In this document: positions 44,644 through 55,148 of the stretch, piece after piece
Layout: every line of letters begins with the position of its first letter
Numbering within the stretch: position 1 is the stretch's first letter
From: Udaeobacter sp963725505
GTDB taxonomy: Bacteria > Verrucomicrobiota > Verrucomicrobiia > Chthoniobacterales > UBA10450
Assembly (NCBI GenBank): GCA_963725505.1
Contig: CAVRYN010000005.1
Location: forward strand, 744,001 to 808,000
Direction: 5' to 3'
Length of the DNA stretch: 64,000 bases
Notes under the pieces: generated by a model
Told to the model about the DNA's origin: nothing
Database searches by the model: none
The model's input: only the letters and a program-made list of their open reading frames with translations
Position numbers and translations under genes: made by a program

Positions 44644-44682
44644 AATGCCGGATGACGATCTCGCGATTCGTCATCCGGCATT
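44644..44682. terminator. Hairpin terminator candidate, copy 2
   Basis: Perfect 15-bp arms AATGCCGGATGACGA / TCGTCATCCGGCATT around TCTCGCGAT. It is placed between the SnoaL-like gene (plus) and the 16S gene (minus) and shares most of its sequence with copy 1 at 39843. Confidence 0.75.
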
Positions 44683-44782
44683 GCAGTCGATGTGCAGCAA
44701 AGACTGAATTGTGCGTTACCGTCGTTTTCTTTGAAGCTCTGGTTTCTTTCGATTCCAAAGTCTTCACGGCGTGTCCATTGAA

Positions 44783-44800
44783 CCCCGAATGCTTTCGGGG
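44783..44800 (-). terminator. Short hairpin downstream of the 16S rRNA gene
   Basis: CCCCGAA-TGCT-TTCGGGG, 62 bp beyond the 16S 3-prime end on the minus strand. There is no strong T tract, so function as terminator or as a processing stem is only possible. Confidence 0.5.
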
Positions 44801-44853
44801 CTCTTGGATTTAGCCGTCGACCTATTCAACCACTGCCGAAGCAGTGATGAATC

Positions 44854-46428
<1,575 letters not shown>

Positions 46429-47002
46429 AACGTTACCCCGCGGTTGCGGGGAAAGTTTGAAATCCCGCGTGAGCGGGACGATCTGACTTTAATACCTGAA
46501 TCCTCTTCCGAGCATCCAGGGTTTGTCCGATCTAAATCTTTGATTTCAAAGAAGATCGACAGATAACGCACAATTCAATGTTTGCTGACTTGGCTTTACC
46601 ATCCCGAATTTGCCCAAAAACGCCTGGCCGCCATAGCCTCGGCGTCGGCGGCAAATCCGCGACCACGCTGTCAAAGATCAACTAATCCTCCGGTACAAGG
46701 CAAAAACCGACCTCGTCAGTAAATCTGACCAAAAGATCGGCTCGACCCTGAGCCTGGAAGAACGCCGGCTCCATGCATGGGGCCGGTCCGCTTGTCGCGG
46801 GATGCACAACGTAGGAGATTTGACCAATTCGTCAATGAAAATCTGCAAGTTTTTTTGCAGCGGTTAAACCATGAATTTACACGAATTGTCCGCAGATTGC
46901 ACAGGTTGAATTGTTGCGACGAGCGCCGCAAGCAGGCCGTCGCAGCACCGCTCCTCAAGACCGCAACGGTTTGAATTGGTGTTTATTCGTGTTCATCCGT
47001 GG
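46429..47002. other. 16S leader/promoter region and gene-free spacer
   Basis: It holds two leader hairpins CCCCGC-GGTT-GCGGGG and TCCCGC-GTGA-GCGGGA just upstream of 16S, and on minus TTCTTTGAAATC, which weakly resembles an antitermination boxA. A clear promoter could not be picked out. The right part (46860-47005) contains CACGAATTGTCC / TTCGTGTTCATCCG dispersed-repeat text. No credible protein gene. Confidence 0.5.
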
Positions 47003-47521
47003 TTACGGTTTTTTGATTACGTACTTCACATTGAGCGCGGGCGGATGATTTCCGTACGCTCTCGTCACGAGTCCGATTCTACTCGCGCCAATTTTCTCCA
47101 TCGCCTTTTGGGAACGAAAATTATTTTCTCCGACGAAGAACACAACGCTCTCAACAAACTGGAACGCGTGATTCAGCAATAATCGTTTCATTTCCGCGTT
47201 GTATCGCCCGCCCCAGTATTTCCGTGCCAGAAATGTCCATCCGATTTCAATCTCCGATTTCTCCGGGTCATAACCGTAAAACCGGGTCGATCCGATGATT
47301 TGTTGAGTCTTCGCATCGATCACGACAAACGCTCCGCCGGATTCCAGCGCTTCTCTGAAGAAGATCTTGAATACTTCTTCTTTGTAACGCTCGCTCTCCG
47401 GATGTTGCTCCCAGATCAGCGGGTCGGATGCGACAGCAAAAAGATCGTCCCAATCTTCGGGCGTAAGTGGACGAAGCTCGATGAATTCGCTTTTCAGATG
47501 TGGTTGAAGATCGAATGACAT
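47003..47521 (-). CDS. GNAT acetyltransferase (RimJ/RimL-like)
   Basis: A 172-residue protein starting MSFDLQPHLKSEFIELRPL. Typical RimJ/L features: EWD-like start (TPEDWDDLFAVASDPLIWEQ), IIGSTRFYGYDPEKSEIEIG, WTFLARKYWGGRYNAEMKRL and VGENNFRSQKAMEKIGA. It acetylates an N-terminal or small-molecule amine using acetyl-CoA. The stop is placed in a dispersed-repeat copy (47003-47010). Confidence 0.9.
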   Translation of the reverse strand: MSFDLQPHLKSEFIELRPLTPEDWDDLFAVASDPLIWEQHPESERYKEEVFKIFFREALESGGAFVVIDAKTQQIIGSTRFYGYDPEKSEIEIGWTFLARKYWGGRYNAEMKRLLLNHAFQFVESVVFFVGENNFRSQKAMEKIGASRIGLVTRAYGNHPPALNVKYVIKKP

Positions 47522-47794
47522 CCCAACCACGAATCGACACGAATAGCCTCGAATTCAAATCATCTGGGGGATTTCCTCGGCGGTTTTCAGCGAGGGCGCA
47601 AGTCCCAGCTGTGCTCGCCCGCCTCGCCGTGGTTGAACGAAGGCGGATCACTAGTCACTTGCCTACCAAGCCGGAGTCGTGCGCGGAGGTGGGTCACTCC
47701 TGACTGCCGTACCTGGCATTCTCGCTTCCGCTTGCTTATTAGCGTCCGACGCAGCAAATTTACGCCCCCAACAGCAAAAACCGGTTCCGGCGTA

Positions 47795-49615
47795 ATGAAC
47801 AAAATTGATTTCGCAGTCGGCATTGGCGGTGAGAACGGCCAGGGGATCGCTTCCACTGGGAACATTCTCGCGCTTATCTTTGCGCGGCGCGGACTGCATC
47901 TCAACGCCTACAACGCTTACCAGTCGATTATCCGTGGCGGTCATACCTTTCTGACGATTCGTGCGAGCGATGGGCCGGTCCGCAGCATGGGTGACAAGAT
48001 CGATGTACTTATTCCGCTCAATCAAGACACGATGGATCGGCACCTGCATCTTTTGAAGAGCGGCGCGTGCGCGATTTACGACAAAGAGAAGGTCACGCCC
48101 GGGAAGGCGGCGGATGGCGTCCAACTCTGCGCGATGCCGATGAAGGAGTTGACCAAGGGCAACAAGCTGGCGGTCAATACCGCTGCTCTCGGCGCGACGC
48201 TCCAATTGCTCGGGATAGAATCTGAACCGCTCGAGACGGTCATTTCGCGACAATTTAAGAAGAAGGGCGACGCGGTTGTGGCTGAGAACCTGGCGATCGC
48301 TCGCGCAGGCTACGATTACGCCGCTCAAAATTTTACAGCCTTTTCCTGGAAAGCGCCGCGAGGAGCCAAACCGCTCGGAATAATTACCGGCAACCAAGCC
48401 ATCGCCATGGGTGGAGCGGCTGCAGGCGTGAAGTTTTACGCGGCGTATCCGATGAGCCCATCTACCGGCGTGTTAATGTGGATGGCCGCGCACGCGCGTG
48501 AGCTCGGCATCATGGTCCGGCAGGTCGAAGATGAGATCGGCGTGATGAACATGGTGATTGGCGCAGCCCACACGGGCTGCCGCGCCATGTGCGCAACCAG
48601 CGGAGGCGGGTTTGCGCTGATGACTGAGGCCATCGGGATGGCGGGAATGATTGAAACGCCGATTATTTGCGTCGATGTGCAACGCGCCGGGCCGGCGACT
48701 GGCGTCCCAACCAAGACCGAACAGGGCGACCTCTGGCAGGTGCTAGGCGCTGGCCAGGGGGATTATCCGCGCATTGTCGTCGCGCCGACGAACCAGCTGG
48801 ATTTATTTCAGACGATTCCGGAGTTGTTCAATCTCTGTGACAAATACCAATGTCCCGGTCTGGTCTTGTCCGATCTGCTAATTTCCGAAGGAACCGCGAG
48901 CATCGATCCGGATGATCTGGACTTCGAAGTGAAGATCGACCGGGGCGAATTGATTCTGTCTAACGGCAACGGCGGAAATGGCCGGCGCATGGCCGCGAAT
49001 CCCGCCAGCGGCTACAACGACAAGACGTATCTGCGTTACAAGAACACGCCGAGCGGAATTTCTCCGCGCGCGGTGCCGGGAGTGCCCGGTTACATTTTTA
49101 CCGCCGCGACCGACGAGCACGATGAAGACGGCACGCTCATCAGTGATGAATTCACCAATCCGCAGAAGCGGCGGATGATGGTGGAGAAACGCGCCCGCAA
49201 AATGCAAGGGGCGATCAAGGACATCGCGCCGCCGACACTCATTGGTCCGGAACAGGCTGATGTCACGCTGGTGGGTTGGGGCTCGACCGAGGGCGTAATC
49301 CGGGAAGCGGTGGAAAAACTGGCAGGCGAAGAAGGCATCGTGGCCAATCAGCTCGCCATTAAATGGATTGTGCCGCTGCACGCGGCGGAAATCGGCGCCA
49401 TTCTCGGGCGCAGTAAGAATGTCATCCTGGTTGAGAACAATCAGAGCGGCCAATTCGCCCGTTATCTCCGGAGCGAAACCGGTTTCGCCGCACACGGTCA
49501 CATCCGCAAGTACGACGGCGAGCCGTTCATGCCGCACCACATTGTCGAAGCAGTGAAAGCGCAACTGGCCGGCCAAACCCGCCTTTCTGTTCCTGTCCAT
49601 GAAGTTAACGCCTAA
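47795..49615 (+). CDS. korA: 2-oxoacid:ferredoxin oxidoreductase, alpha (gamma-alpha fused) subunit
   Basis: A 606-residue protein from ATG at 47795. Residues 1-190 are the gamma-type domain (VGIGGENGQGIASTGNILAL, NAYQSIIRGGHTFLTIR). Residues 200-430 are the pyrimidine-binding domain with GNQAIAMGGAAAGVKFYAAY, VRQVEDEIGVMNMVIGA and TSGGGFALMTEAIGMAG. The remainder is the C-terminal POR domain II (VILVENNQSGQFARYLR). It decarboxylates 2-oxoglutarate or another 2-oxoacid to the CoA ester, reducing ferredoxin. korB follows 6 bp after its stop. Confidence 0.93.
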   Translation: MNKIDFAVGIGGENGQGIASTGNILALIFARRGLHLNAYNAYQSIIRGGHTFLTIRASDGPVRSMGDKIDVLIPLNQDTMDRHLHLLKSGACAIYDKEKVTPGKAADGVQLCAMPMKELTKGNKLAVNTAALGATLQLLGIESEPLETVISRQFKKKGDAVVAENLAIARAGYDYAAQNFTAFSWKAPRGAKPLGIITGNQAIAMGGAAAGVKFYAAYPMSPSTGVLMWMAAHARELGIMVRQVEDEIGVMNMVIGAAHTGCRAMCATSGGGFALMTEAIGMAGMIETPIICVDVQRAGPATGVPTKTEQGDLWQVLGAGQGDYPRIVVAPTNQLDLFQTIPELFNLCDKYQCPGLVLSDLLISEGTASIDPDDLDFEVKIDRGELILSNGNGGNGRRMAANPASGYNDKTYLRYKNTPSGISPRAVPGVPGYIFTAATDEHDEDGTLISDEFTNPQKRRMMVEKRARKMQGAIKDIAPPTLIGPEQADVTLVGWGSTEGVIREAVEKLAGEEGIVANQLAIKWIVPLHAAEIGAILGRSKNVILVENNQSGQFARYLRSETGFAAHGHIRKYDGEPFMPHHIVEAVKAQLAGQTRLSVPVHEVNA

Positions 49616-49621
49616 CGAACC

Positions 49622-50537
49622 ATGACCGCACCCGCCGCACCGCCCGCCACCACCGAAGCCAGCCAATTAACAAAAGAGACTTACCGCGGCCGCATCCACC
49701 CCGATTGGTGTCCCGGCTGCGGCGATTTCTCCGTGCTCGCCTCGCTTCAAGCGGCTCTGTTCGAGCTCGGGTTGCAGCCGCATCAGGTCTGCGTCATCAG
49801 CGGCATCGGCTGTTCATCGAATCTGCCCGGTTACGTCAACACTTACGGAATGCACACATTGCATGGCCGCGCGTTGGCGGTCGCGACCGGTGTGAGACTG
49901 CGGCAACCACGAGCTGAAAGTGATTTGCACTGGCGGCGACGGCGACGGTTACGGAATTGGCGGCAACCATTTCGTTCACACCATGCGGCGCAACGTTGAC
50001 CTCACTTACATCGTGATGGACAACCAGATCTACGGTTTAACCACCGGCCAGTGCTCGCCCACGAGCGTCAAGGGAATGAAAACCAAGAGCACCCCGCACG
50101 GAAGCGTTGAGAACCCGATCAACCCGATCCCGATGGCAATCGTTGCCGGTGCCACCTATGTGGCGCGCGCGTTCAGCGGCAAACAGAAACACATGGTCGA
50201 AATGTTCAAGGGCGCCATTCAACACAAGGGCTTCGCGCTGGTGGACGTTTTCAGTCCTTGCGTCACTTACAACAAGGACAACACCTACCAATGGTTTAAT
50301 CCGCGCGTGAAAATTCTGGAGGAACAAGGCCACGACCCGACCGATCTGCATCAGGCGATCGAGCGCGGTTTTCAGTGGGGCGAAGAAATTCCTATCGGAT
50401 TGTTCTGGCGTCGGACCGACCTGCAAACCTTGGAAGATCTGGAGCCGGTGTTGCACACGGGCGAAGGCCCGCTCGGTTTTCGCAATCTCGGAATTTCTCC
50501 CGAACAAGCTAAGCCTCTGATCCAGGAATTACTGTAG
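49622..50537 (+). pseudogene. korB: 2-oxoacid:ferredoxin oxidoreductase, beta subunit (single-base frameshift)
   Basis: From 49622: RGRIHPDWCPGCGDFSVLAS, VCVISGIGCSSNLPGYVNTY and GMHTLHGRALAVATGVRL, then a shift of one base near 49895; the other frame reads GNHELKVICTGGDGDGYGIG, GNHFVHTMRRN, YIVMDNQIYGLTTGQ and continues to 50537. The TPP motif GDGDGY and Fe-S Cys residues are all present, and the total of 916 bp equals a full KorB (305 codons) plus one base. As KorAB is usually a core enzyme, an insertion error in the assembly is the likelier cause. Confidence 0.93.
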
Positions 50538-50539
50538 TG

Positions 50540-50556
50540 GCGGCCGTGCCGGCCGC
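50540..50556. repeat. GC palindrome GCGGCC / GGCCGC after korB
   Basis: Perfect 6-bp arms around GTGCC, 3 bp after the korB stop, followed by TGTCGG. It may end the korAB transcript; it also matches the family of GC-rich intergenic palindromes seen at other places in the window. Confidence 0.6.
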
Positions 50557-50624
50557 TGTCGGTCAACCCTCAACTCCGTAAAGGAGCGTGGCTCCCACGG
50601 AGCTTTACGCTCTCAACCGGCTGA

Positions 50625-50966
50625 TTAGCCGCCTTGATCCAAGGCTTCTTCAGTTCCCAGGCTATCGCGTTCTCCGCTTAGTTCGCCCTTCGGTGCAGGC
50701 GCGCCGGAGCGCTGCTCGCCCGGACGCGGCTCGGCCCGCGTCAGTTTCTGTCCCTGGCGTGAGAAGCCTGGTTTCCCGACGGCGACGCATATGCAGCCGG
50801 TGCCTTCGGCGCAACCCTGGCAACAATAGGTCTCACCGTCGTGCGTATATCCTTCGCCAGGCCACTCATTCTTGATCATTCTGCAACCGGGACACACCGG
50901 CACTGGAATCGAGTTCACCAACGAATCGCTTTCATCGATTTCTATCGGCACAAGTTTCCTCTCCAT
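50625..50966 (-). CDS. Small Cys-rich (zinc-ribbon-like) protein
   Basis: A 113-residue protein. A metal-binding core of Cys is seen in VPVCPGCRMIKNEWPGEGYTH, then DGETYCCQGCAEGTGCICVA, giving seven to eight Cys within 45 residues, with a C-terminal polar tail. I recall similar metallothionein-like or zinc-ribbon proteins in soil bacteria, but the family is not certain. No signal peptide, so cytoplasmic metal storage or binding. Confidence 0.7.
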   Translation of the reverse strand: MERKLVPIEIDESDSLVNSIPVPVCPGCRMIKNEWPGEGYTHDGETYCCQGCAEGTGCICVAVGKPGFSRQGQKLTRAEPRPGEQRSGAPAPKGELSGERDSLGTEEALDQGG

Positions 50967-50999
50967 CTGGTGGACCGCCTTTCATAAAATAGAAATCGA

Positions 51000-51150
51000 T
51001 TTTAACGGGACTTTTGCGCGGATTGCCGCAGATTTTCATAGCCCGATAAAGTTCCACATCCGAAATCCGTGCCATCCGCGCAATCCGTGGTTAGCCTTCC
51101 GTCCGAAAATTCGTGTGAATTCGTGTCCATTCGTGGTTACTCCCATTCAC
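51000..51150. repeat. Dispersed degenerate repeat (ATTCGTGTCCATTCGTGGTT type)
   Basis: The spacer 50967-51293 has several degenerate copies of a 12- to 15-base text such as CGAAATCCGTGCCATCCG, AATTCGTGTGAATTCGTG and CCATTCGTGGTTACTCC. The same text (or its complement) occurs at 27120-27210, 46863-47005, 47520-47550 and 59187-59215. Confidence 0.65.
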
Positions 51151-51293
51151 TCCATTCCGCCTTCAAACTTCTCCGTCCGTTCGGCTCGGACCCACATTGG
51201 GCCGATCCTTTTCTCTTTCGAGAAAAGTCTGGTCAATTGTGAAACGCCCGGCCATACTCGGCAACTCTGCAGGCAAACAACGGAGGAAAAATT

Positions 51294-51557
51294 ATGATTC
51301 ACTTAATCTGGTACATTCTTGTTGGGTTAATCGCGGGGGTTATCGCGAAAATGGTGATGCACGTGCACATGACGATTTTCTGGACAATCGTGCTCGGCAT
51401 CATCGGATCGATCATCGGCGGCGCGGTCACCCACATGTTTTCGCGCTCGGTAACCGGACGATTTCATCCCGCCGGTCTCATTTTTTCCACTCTCGGCGCG
51501 ATCCTGGTCCTCTACGTTTGCATCAAGCTGAATATCCATTTTCCCCGCGTTCTCTAA
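51294..51557 (+). CDS. GlsB/YeaQ/YmgE-family stress membrane protein
   Basis: An 87-residue protein with a perfect GGAGG 9 bp upstream. Three hydrophobic segments: IHLIWYILVGLIAGVIAK, FWTIVLGIIGSIIGGAV and AGLIFSTLGAILVLYVC. The G-x-G-rich pattern is the transglycosylase-associated (GlsB/YeaQ) family, small inner-membrane proteins induced by stress, with no enzyme activity shown. The His/Met-rich VMHVHMT between helices one and two is less usual. Confidence 0.9.
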   Translation: MIHLIWYILVGLIAGVIAKMVMHVHMTIFWTIVLGIIGSIIGGAVTHMFSRSVTGRFHPAGLIFSTLGAILVLYVCIKLNIHFPRVL

Positions 51558-51571
51558 TCGGGAACGAGGAA

Positions 51572-51624
51572 AACTGTAGCCGTGGTCGTTGACCGCGGCC
51601 TCTCGGTGTAGAGGCGGCCGCAAG
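51572..51624. repeat. GC-rich intergenic palindrome region
   Basis: GCGGCCTC-TCGGTGTA-GAGGCGGCCGC forms imperfect arms in the short space between the YeaQ-like and ABC-F genes, which converge here. It belongs to the same family of palindromes as at 50540 and 53756. Confidence 0.55.
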
Positions 51625-51642
51625 CCCCTCAACACTCAACCA

Positions 51643-53691
51643 TCAACTCTCAACTTTCCGGCCCTTAGGGGCGTTCACCGTGGCGGTGACGCTTTCCCAT
51701 TCCGCCGTGAGGCGGGCAAGATCGTGGGCGACAGCGGAGAGATCGCGATTGATCGCAATGGCGCGGCCGCCCGGTGTGTAAGCCGCGGGATCTTCCAAGG
51801 CCGCGGCTAGTTCTTTCTGTTGTCCTTCCAACGCCGCGATTTTCGTCTCGAGCTCGTGCACGCGCTTTTCTTTTTCGCGTCTCGCTTTGGCAATCGCATT
51901 ACGTGATTCCGCTTCCAAACGCTTCTGCATCTTCTGTTTTCTTAAACCGGGTCCGGTTTGCTTTCTAACCTTCGCCACGGCGAATCCGTCCGTTGTCGGA
52001 CCCGGCTGGAGTTTACTCGTCGTGGCGAGACCGTTGACCCCTGGCGCATCGCGACCCGCGGTCAGGGCGATGCGCGCCGATGTGGCTTTTGATTTGTCCA
52101 GATAGTAATCGTAATCGCCGGGATAAAATGTCAGCCGGCCTCCGGCCCGATCTGGACTAGCAGCTATGTGCAGAACGCTTGTGGCGATGGCCCGGATAAA
52201 ATGAACGTCGTGACTGATAAAGATGAGCGTCCCGTGATATTGCTTGAGCGCGCCGATGAGGGCATCGATCGAGCCGACATCGAGATGTGTCGTCGGCTCG
52301 TCCATGAGCAGAAGATTCGGCGGATCGAGCAATAACCTGACAAGGGCCAGTCGCGACTTCTCGCCACCGCTCAAAACCGCAACGGTCTTGAAAACATCGT
52401 CGCCGCGAAACAAAAAAGAACCGAGCACAGTGCGCGCGGTTTGTTCGGACACCGGATTGGGCATATCGCGTGCGCTGTCGAGAACGGTATGGCTGGCGTC
52501 GAGCACGTCGATTCGGTTCTGCGAGAAATAACCTGTGCGCACATTATGTCCGAGTTCGCGCACGCCATGCTGCACGGGCAATACCCCTGCGAGCAGCTTG
52601 AGAAGGGTCGATTTGCCCGCGCCATTCGGGCCGACTAGCACGGTGCGTTGACTGCGCTCGGCGTGATATTGCATTCCGCGATAAACAACGACGTCGCCAT
52701 AGGCATGATCGACATTTTTAAGCGTGATCACGCGCAGGCCGCTGCGCACCGGTTGCGGAAAATGGAACTTGATCGTCTTTCCGCGCGCGACAGGGGCCGC
52801 GATTTTTTTCATGCGATCGATCTGTTTCAACTTGCTCTGCGCTTGCGATGCCTTGCTTGCCTTGGCGCGAAATCGATCGGCAAACAATTGCAGCGACGCG
52901 ATTTCCTTTTGCTGATTTTTGTAAGCGGCGAGCTGTTGTTCTTCGCGCGCTGCTTTCTGCTCGATATAACTGTCCCAGTCGCCCCGATAACGCACCAATT
53001 TCGAGTGCGCGATCTCGACGATGCTGCCGACAAGCTGATTCAAAAATTCGCGATCGTGCGAGATCATGACAATCGCGCCCGGATAAGTTCGCAGATATTC
53101 CTGGAACCATTGAAGCGATTCGAGATCGAGATGATTCGTCGGCTCGTCGAGCAGAAGGAGGTCGGGTTGCTTCACGAGCAACCGCGCGAGATGCGCGCGC
53201 ATGATCCAGCCGCCACTTAAAGCGCGCGCTGGGCGATCGAAATCAGTTTCGCGAAAAGCGAGTCCGGCGAGGACCCGTTTTGCTTTTGGTTCGAGCTCCC
53301 ACCCGCCGTGCTCGTCAAAAACATGGAGCGCATTGTGATAGGCCGCGTCAGCACCGGGATCAGCGATCCCGGCTACAGCTGCTTCGTGCTCCTTGATCAC
53401 TTTCTGCGCATGCACAAGCTCTGGCGAAACGGCGAGGGCAAGTTCGAGCACGGTTTCGTCTCCGGCGGCGGCGGTTTCCTGCGGAAGAAATCCGATGGTT
53501 GCGTTCTTCTCGATCGCGATGGTCCCGTTATCGGGCGAGACATCACCGAGGAGAAGCGCAAACAAGGTTGATTTGCCGGCCCCATTAGGGCCGACCAATC
53601 CAATCCGATCGCCCCGATTGACTTGAAGCGATACGTCGTCGAAGAGCGCTCGGCCGGCGAAAGATTTTGAAAGTTGGGAAACGGTCAGCAT
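51643..53691 (-). CDS. ABC-F family ATPase
   Basis: A 682-residue cytoplasmic protein with two ABC domains and no membrane part. Walker A sites: GLVGPNGAGKST (residue about 33) and VLVGPNGAGKST (about 350). Walker B: LLLLDEPTNHLD and LLLMDEPTTHLD. Signatures ALSGGW and VLSGGEKSR. The linker between domains has the ABC-F helical part (KQPDLL...EEQQLAAYKNQQKEI). C-terminal basic coiled coil (ESRNAIAKARREKEKRVHEL) like Uup/YheS. ABC-F proteins act on ribosomes to relieve stalling or antibiotic effects. Confidence 0.95.
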   Translation of the reverse strand: MLTVSQLSKSFAGRALFDDVSLQVNRGDRIGLVGPNGAGKSTLFALLLGDVSPDNGTIAIEKNATIGFLPQETAAAGDETVLELALAVSPELVHAQKVIKEHEAAVAGIADPGADAAYHNALHVFDEHGGWELEPKAKRVLAGLAFRETDFDRPARALSGGWIMRAHLARLLVKQPDLLLLDEPTNHLDLESLQWFQEYLRTYPGAIVMISHDREFLNQLVGSIVEIAHSKLVRYRGDWDSYIEQKAAREEQQLAAYKNQQKEIASLQLFADRFRAKASKASQAQSKLKQIDRMKKIAAPVARGKTIKFHFPQPVRSGLRVITLKNVDHAYGDVVVYRGMQYHAERSQRTVLVGPNGAGKSTLLKLLAGVLPVQHGVRELGHNVRTGYFSQNRIDVLDASHTVLDSARDMPNPVSEQTARTVLGSFLFRGDDVFKTVAVLSGGEKSRLALVRLLLDPPNLLLMDEPTTHLDVGSIDALIGALKQYHGTLIFISHDVHFIRAIATSVLHIAASPDRAGGRLTFYPGDYDYYLDKSKATSARIALTAGRDAPGVNGLATTSKLQPGPTTDGFAVAKVRKQTGPGLRKQKMQKRLEAESRNAIAKARREKEKRVHELETKIAALEGQQKELAAALEDPAAYTPGGRAIAINRDLSAVAHDLARLTAEWESVTATVNAPKGRKVES

Positions 53692-53739
53692 TGCGGAAAG
53701 CGCGCAGTGTTCCCTCGTTCGACGCCTGGCGCAACACCT

Positions 53740-53830
53740 TAACCACGAATCGTCGCTGTAGCGGCGGCTGTGCTTGCCGAGCCGTAGCCTCGTTGCAAAG
53801 GCTGGTCAGCCGCAATCCCTCAACGTCCAA
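53740..53830. repeat. GC-rich palindromic spacer
   Basis: Between the ABC-F start and the toxin-antitoxin pair the sequence contains TGTAGCGGCGGCTGTGC, GAGCCGTAGCCTCG and GGCTGGTCAGCCGC, imperfect palindromes, plus AACCACGAATCG of the dispersed-repeat type. No gene is seen in 53692-53975. Confidence 0.55.
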
Positions 53831-53975
53831 CGCCTTGAAACGACAACGAACAGGTGCAGCGCGAGAAGAAACGAGCCGGCATGAATCAAGATCGACAATG
53901 ATCCGCAAAAAAGCGCCGTATGGAGATATGATCATCGTCACTTGACCCGTACGATCCGGATGCGAGAATTATTTT

Positions 53976-54206
53976 GTGGCAGCCACCGTTGACCGATTGG
54001 CGCAGGACGCATTGACCCTTTCCGATCGAGAAAGAGCGGAACTTGTGCACAAACTTCTGGTCAGTCTCGATGGTATTCCCGATGAAGGCGCGGAGGAAGC
54101 CTGGGACCAAGAGATCGCAAACCGCGTTCAAAAGATTCGTGAGGGCACCGCGAAGGGACGACCGGCTGATGAAGTGTTTCGTGATATCCGTTCGCGCTAC
54201 AAGTGA
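53976..54206 (+). CDS. Antitoxin of the RelB/addiction-module family
   Basis: A 76-residue protein with GTG start at 53976: AATVDRLAQDALTLSDRERA, LVHKLLVSLDG, then EEAWDQEIANRVQKIREG and PADEVFRDIRSRY. This is the addiction-module antitoxin family (TIGR02574-like) that wraps around RelE/ParE toxins. The stop overlaps the toxin start (GTGA), the classic arrangement for translation coupling and autoregulation. Confidence 0.9.
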   Translation: MAATVDRLAQDALTLSDRERAELVHKLLVSLDGIPDEGAEEAWDQEIANRVQKIREGTAKGRPADEVFRDIRSRYK

Positions 54207-54511
54207 AGCCTCTCGTTATCGAGGAGGCGGCGGAATTAGAACTGGTTGGGTCAATCGCCTTCTACGAGGAAAGGAAAGCTGGCCTCGGATTAGATTTCGA
54301 AACCGCAGCGCGACAGGCATTGGAGACCATCGTCGCCGCACCGGACCGCTGGCCGACAGGGAAGCGCGGCACAAGACGTTACGTCATGAGCCGTTTTCCA
54401 TTTGTCATTCACTACATCGACATGCCCGATAAACTTTGGATCGTCGCATTCGCTCACGCGAAACGAAAACCAGGATATTGGGCCAAAAGGTTGAAGTCGC
54501 CGCCGGTCTGA
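54203..54511 (+). CDS. RelE/ParE-family toxin
   Basis: A 102-residue protein from GTG at 54203: MKPLVIEEAAELELVGSIAF, FETAARQALETIVAAPDRWP, RRYVMSRFPFVIHYIDMPD, LWIVAFAHAKRKPGYW. The compact ParE/RelE fold with C-terminal basic residues is complete. Toxins of this type either cut ribosome-bound mRNA or poison gyrase; the family alone does not say which. Paired with the antitoxin immediately upstream. Confidence 0.92.
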   Translation: MKPLVIEEAAELELVGSIAFYEERKAGLGLDFETAARQALETIVAAPDRWPTGKRGTRRYVMSRFPFVIHYIDMPDKLWIVAFAHAKRKPGYWAKRLKSPPV

Positions 54512-54567
54512 AACAAAAATAATCCCATGGTCACGCTGCCTTACTCGCTCGAATCTCAAGCTTATGT

Positions 54568-54912
54568 TTAGCGTTGTTTCCAGCGCTTAGCAGCCGCCTT
54601 ACGCGCAATTTCTTTCCTTCGGCTTGCGGATAGTTTCTCGGCTCTCGCCTTTCCACCCTTTAAGCCTCCAAGCCGACCAAGTTCCACGGCAGCGGGATTC
54701 TTTGCGCGGGTGGTTTGTTCTACGATTGAGGCCGCTATTTGGTTCAGATCGCCTTTGCGTGCTCTTTTTGGCTTACCGCCTATTTGTCTAAAACTCGTTT
54801 CAATAGCCTCGTGCCCCTCGTTCGCCGCAGCTTGCGACTTGCGAAGGCGCTTGTCCGATCGCTCCAGTCGGAGCATTGCCACCTTCCAGATGTTTCTCTC
54901 GGTTTTTTTCAC
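54568..54912 (-). CDS. Small basic Lys/Arg-rich protein with Gly-Gly-Leu-Lys-Gly-Gly motif
   Basis: A 114-residue, highly basic protein with GGAG 8 bp before ATG 54912. The C-terminal part AAVELGRLGGLKGGKARAEK, then SASRRKEIARKAAAKRWK is a KGG-type repeat seen in nucleic-acid-binding stress proteins. N-terminal part is helical and charged (RLERSDKRLRKSQAAANEG). Function unknown; RNA or DNA binding is likely. It sits convergent with the toxin-antitoxin pair, so could be part of the same mobile accessory block. Confidence 0.65.
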   Translation of the reverse strand: MKKTERNIWKVAMLRLERSDKRLRKSQAAANEGHEAIETSFRQIGGKPKRARKGDLNQIAASIVEQTTRAKNPAAVELGRLGGLKGGKARAEKLSASRRKEIARKAAAKRWKQR

Positions 54913-55148
54913 GCTCCGACTATGCTTGAGCGGACAGGTATCCGCAACCTTTTTGATTTTGAAACTGTACCACTACCGACCGCGTTCTCGCGCGGAAGAA
55001 ACGAATCAGGCTGCAACGGATGCGAAGCAACGGCCAGGCTTTCAAACCAAGAACTCAGGAAAAATCTCCAGCCGCGTCCGCTCGATGCAACGCGTCAGAT
55101 GCGTTCGGCTAACCGGAGGCGCGGGAAATTGCAACTGACCTTTCAGAA

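Noticed and set aside
46647..46675. TTGACA at 46670-46675 (minus) as the 16S promoter -35 box
   Set aside because: The region 17 bp further on is GC-rich with no -10-like sequence, and it would place the start about 220 bp from 16S.
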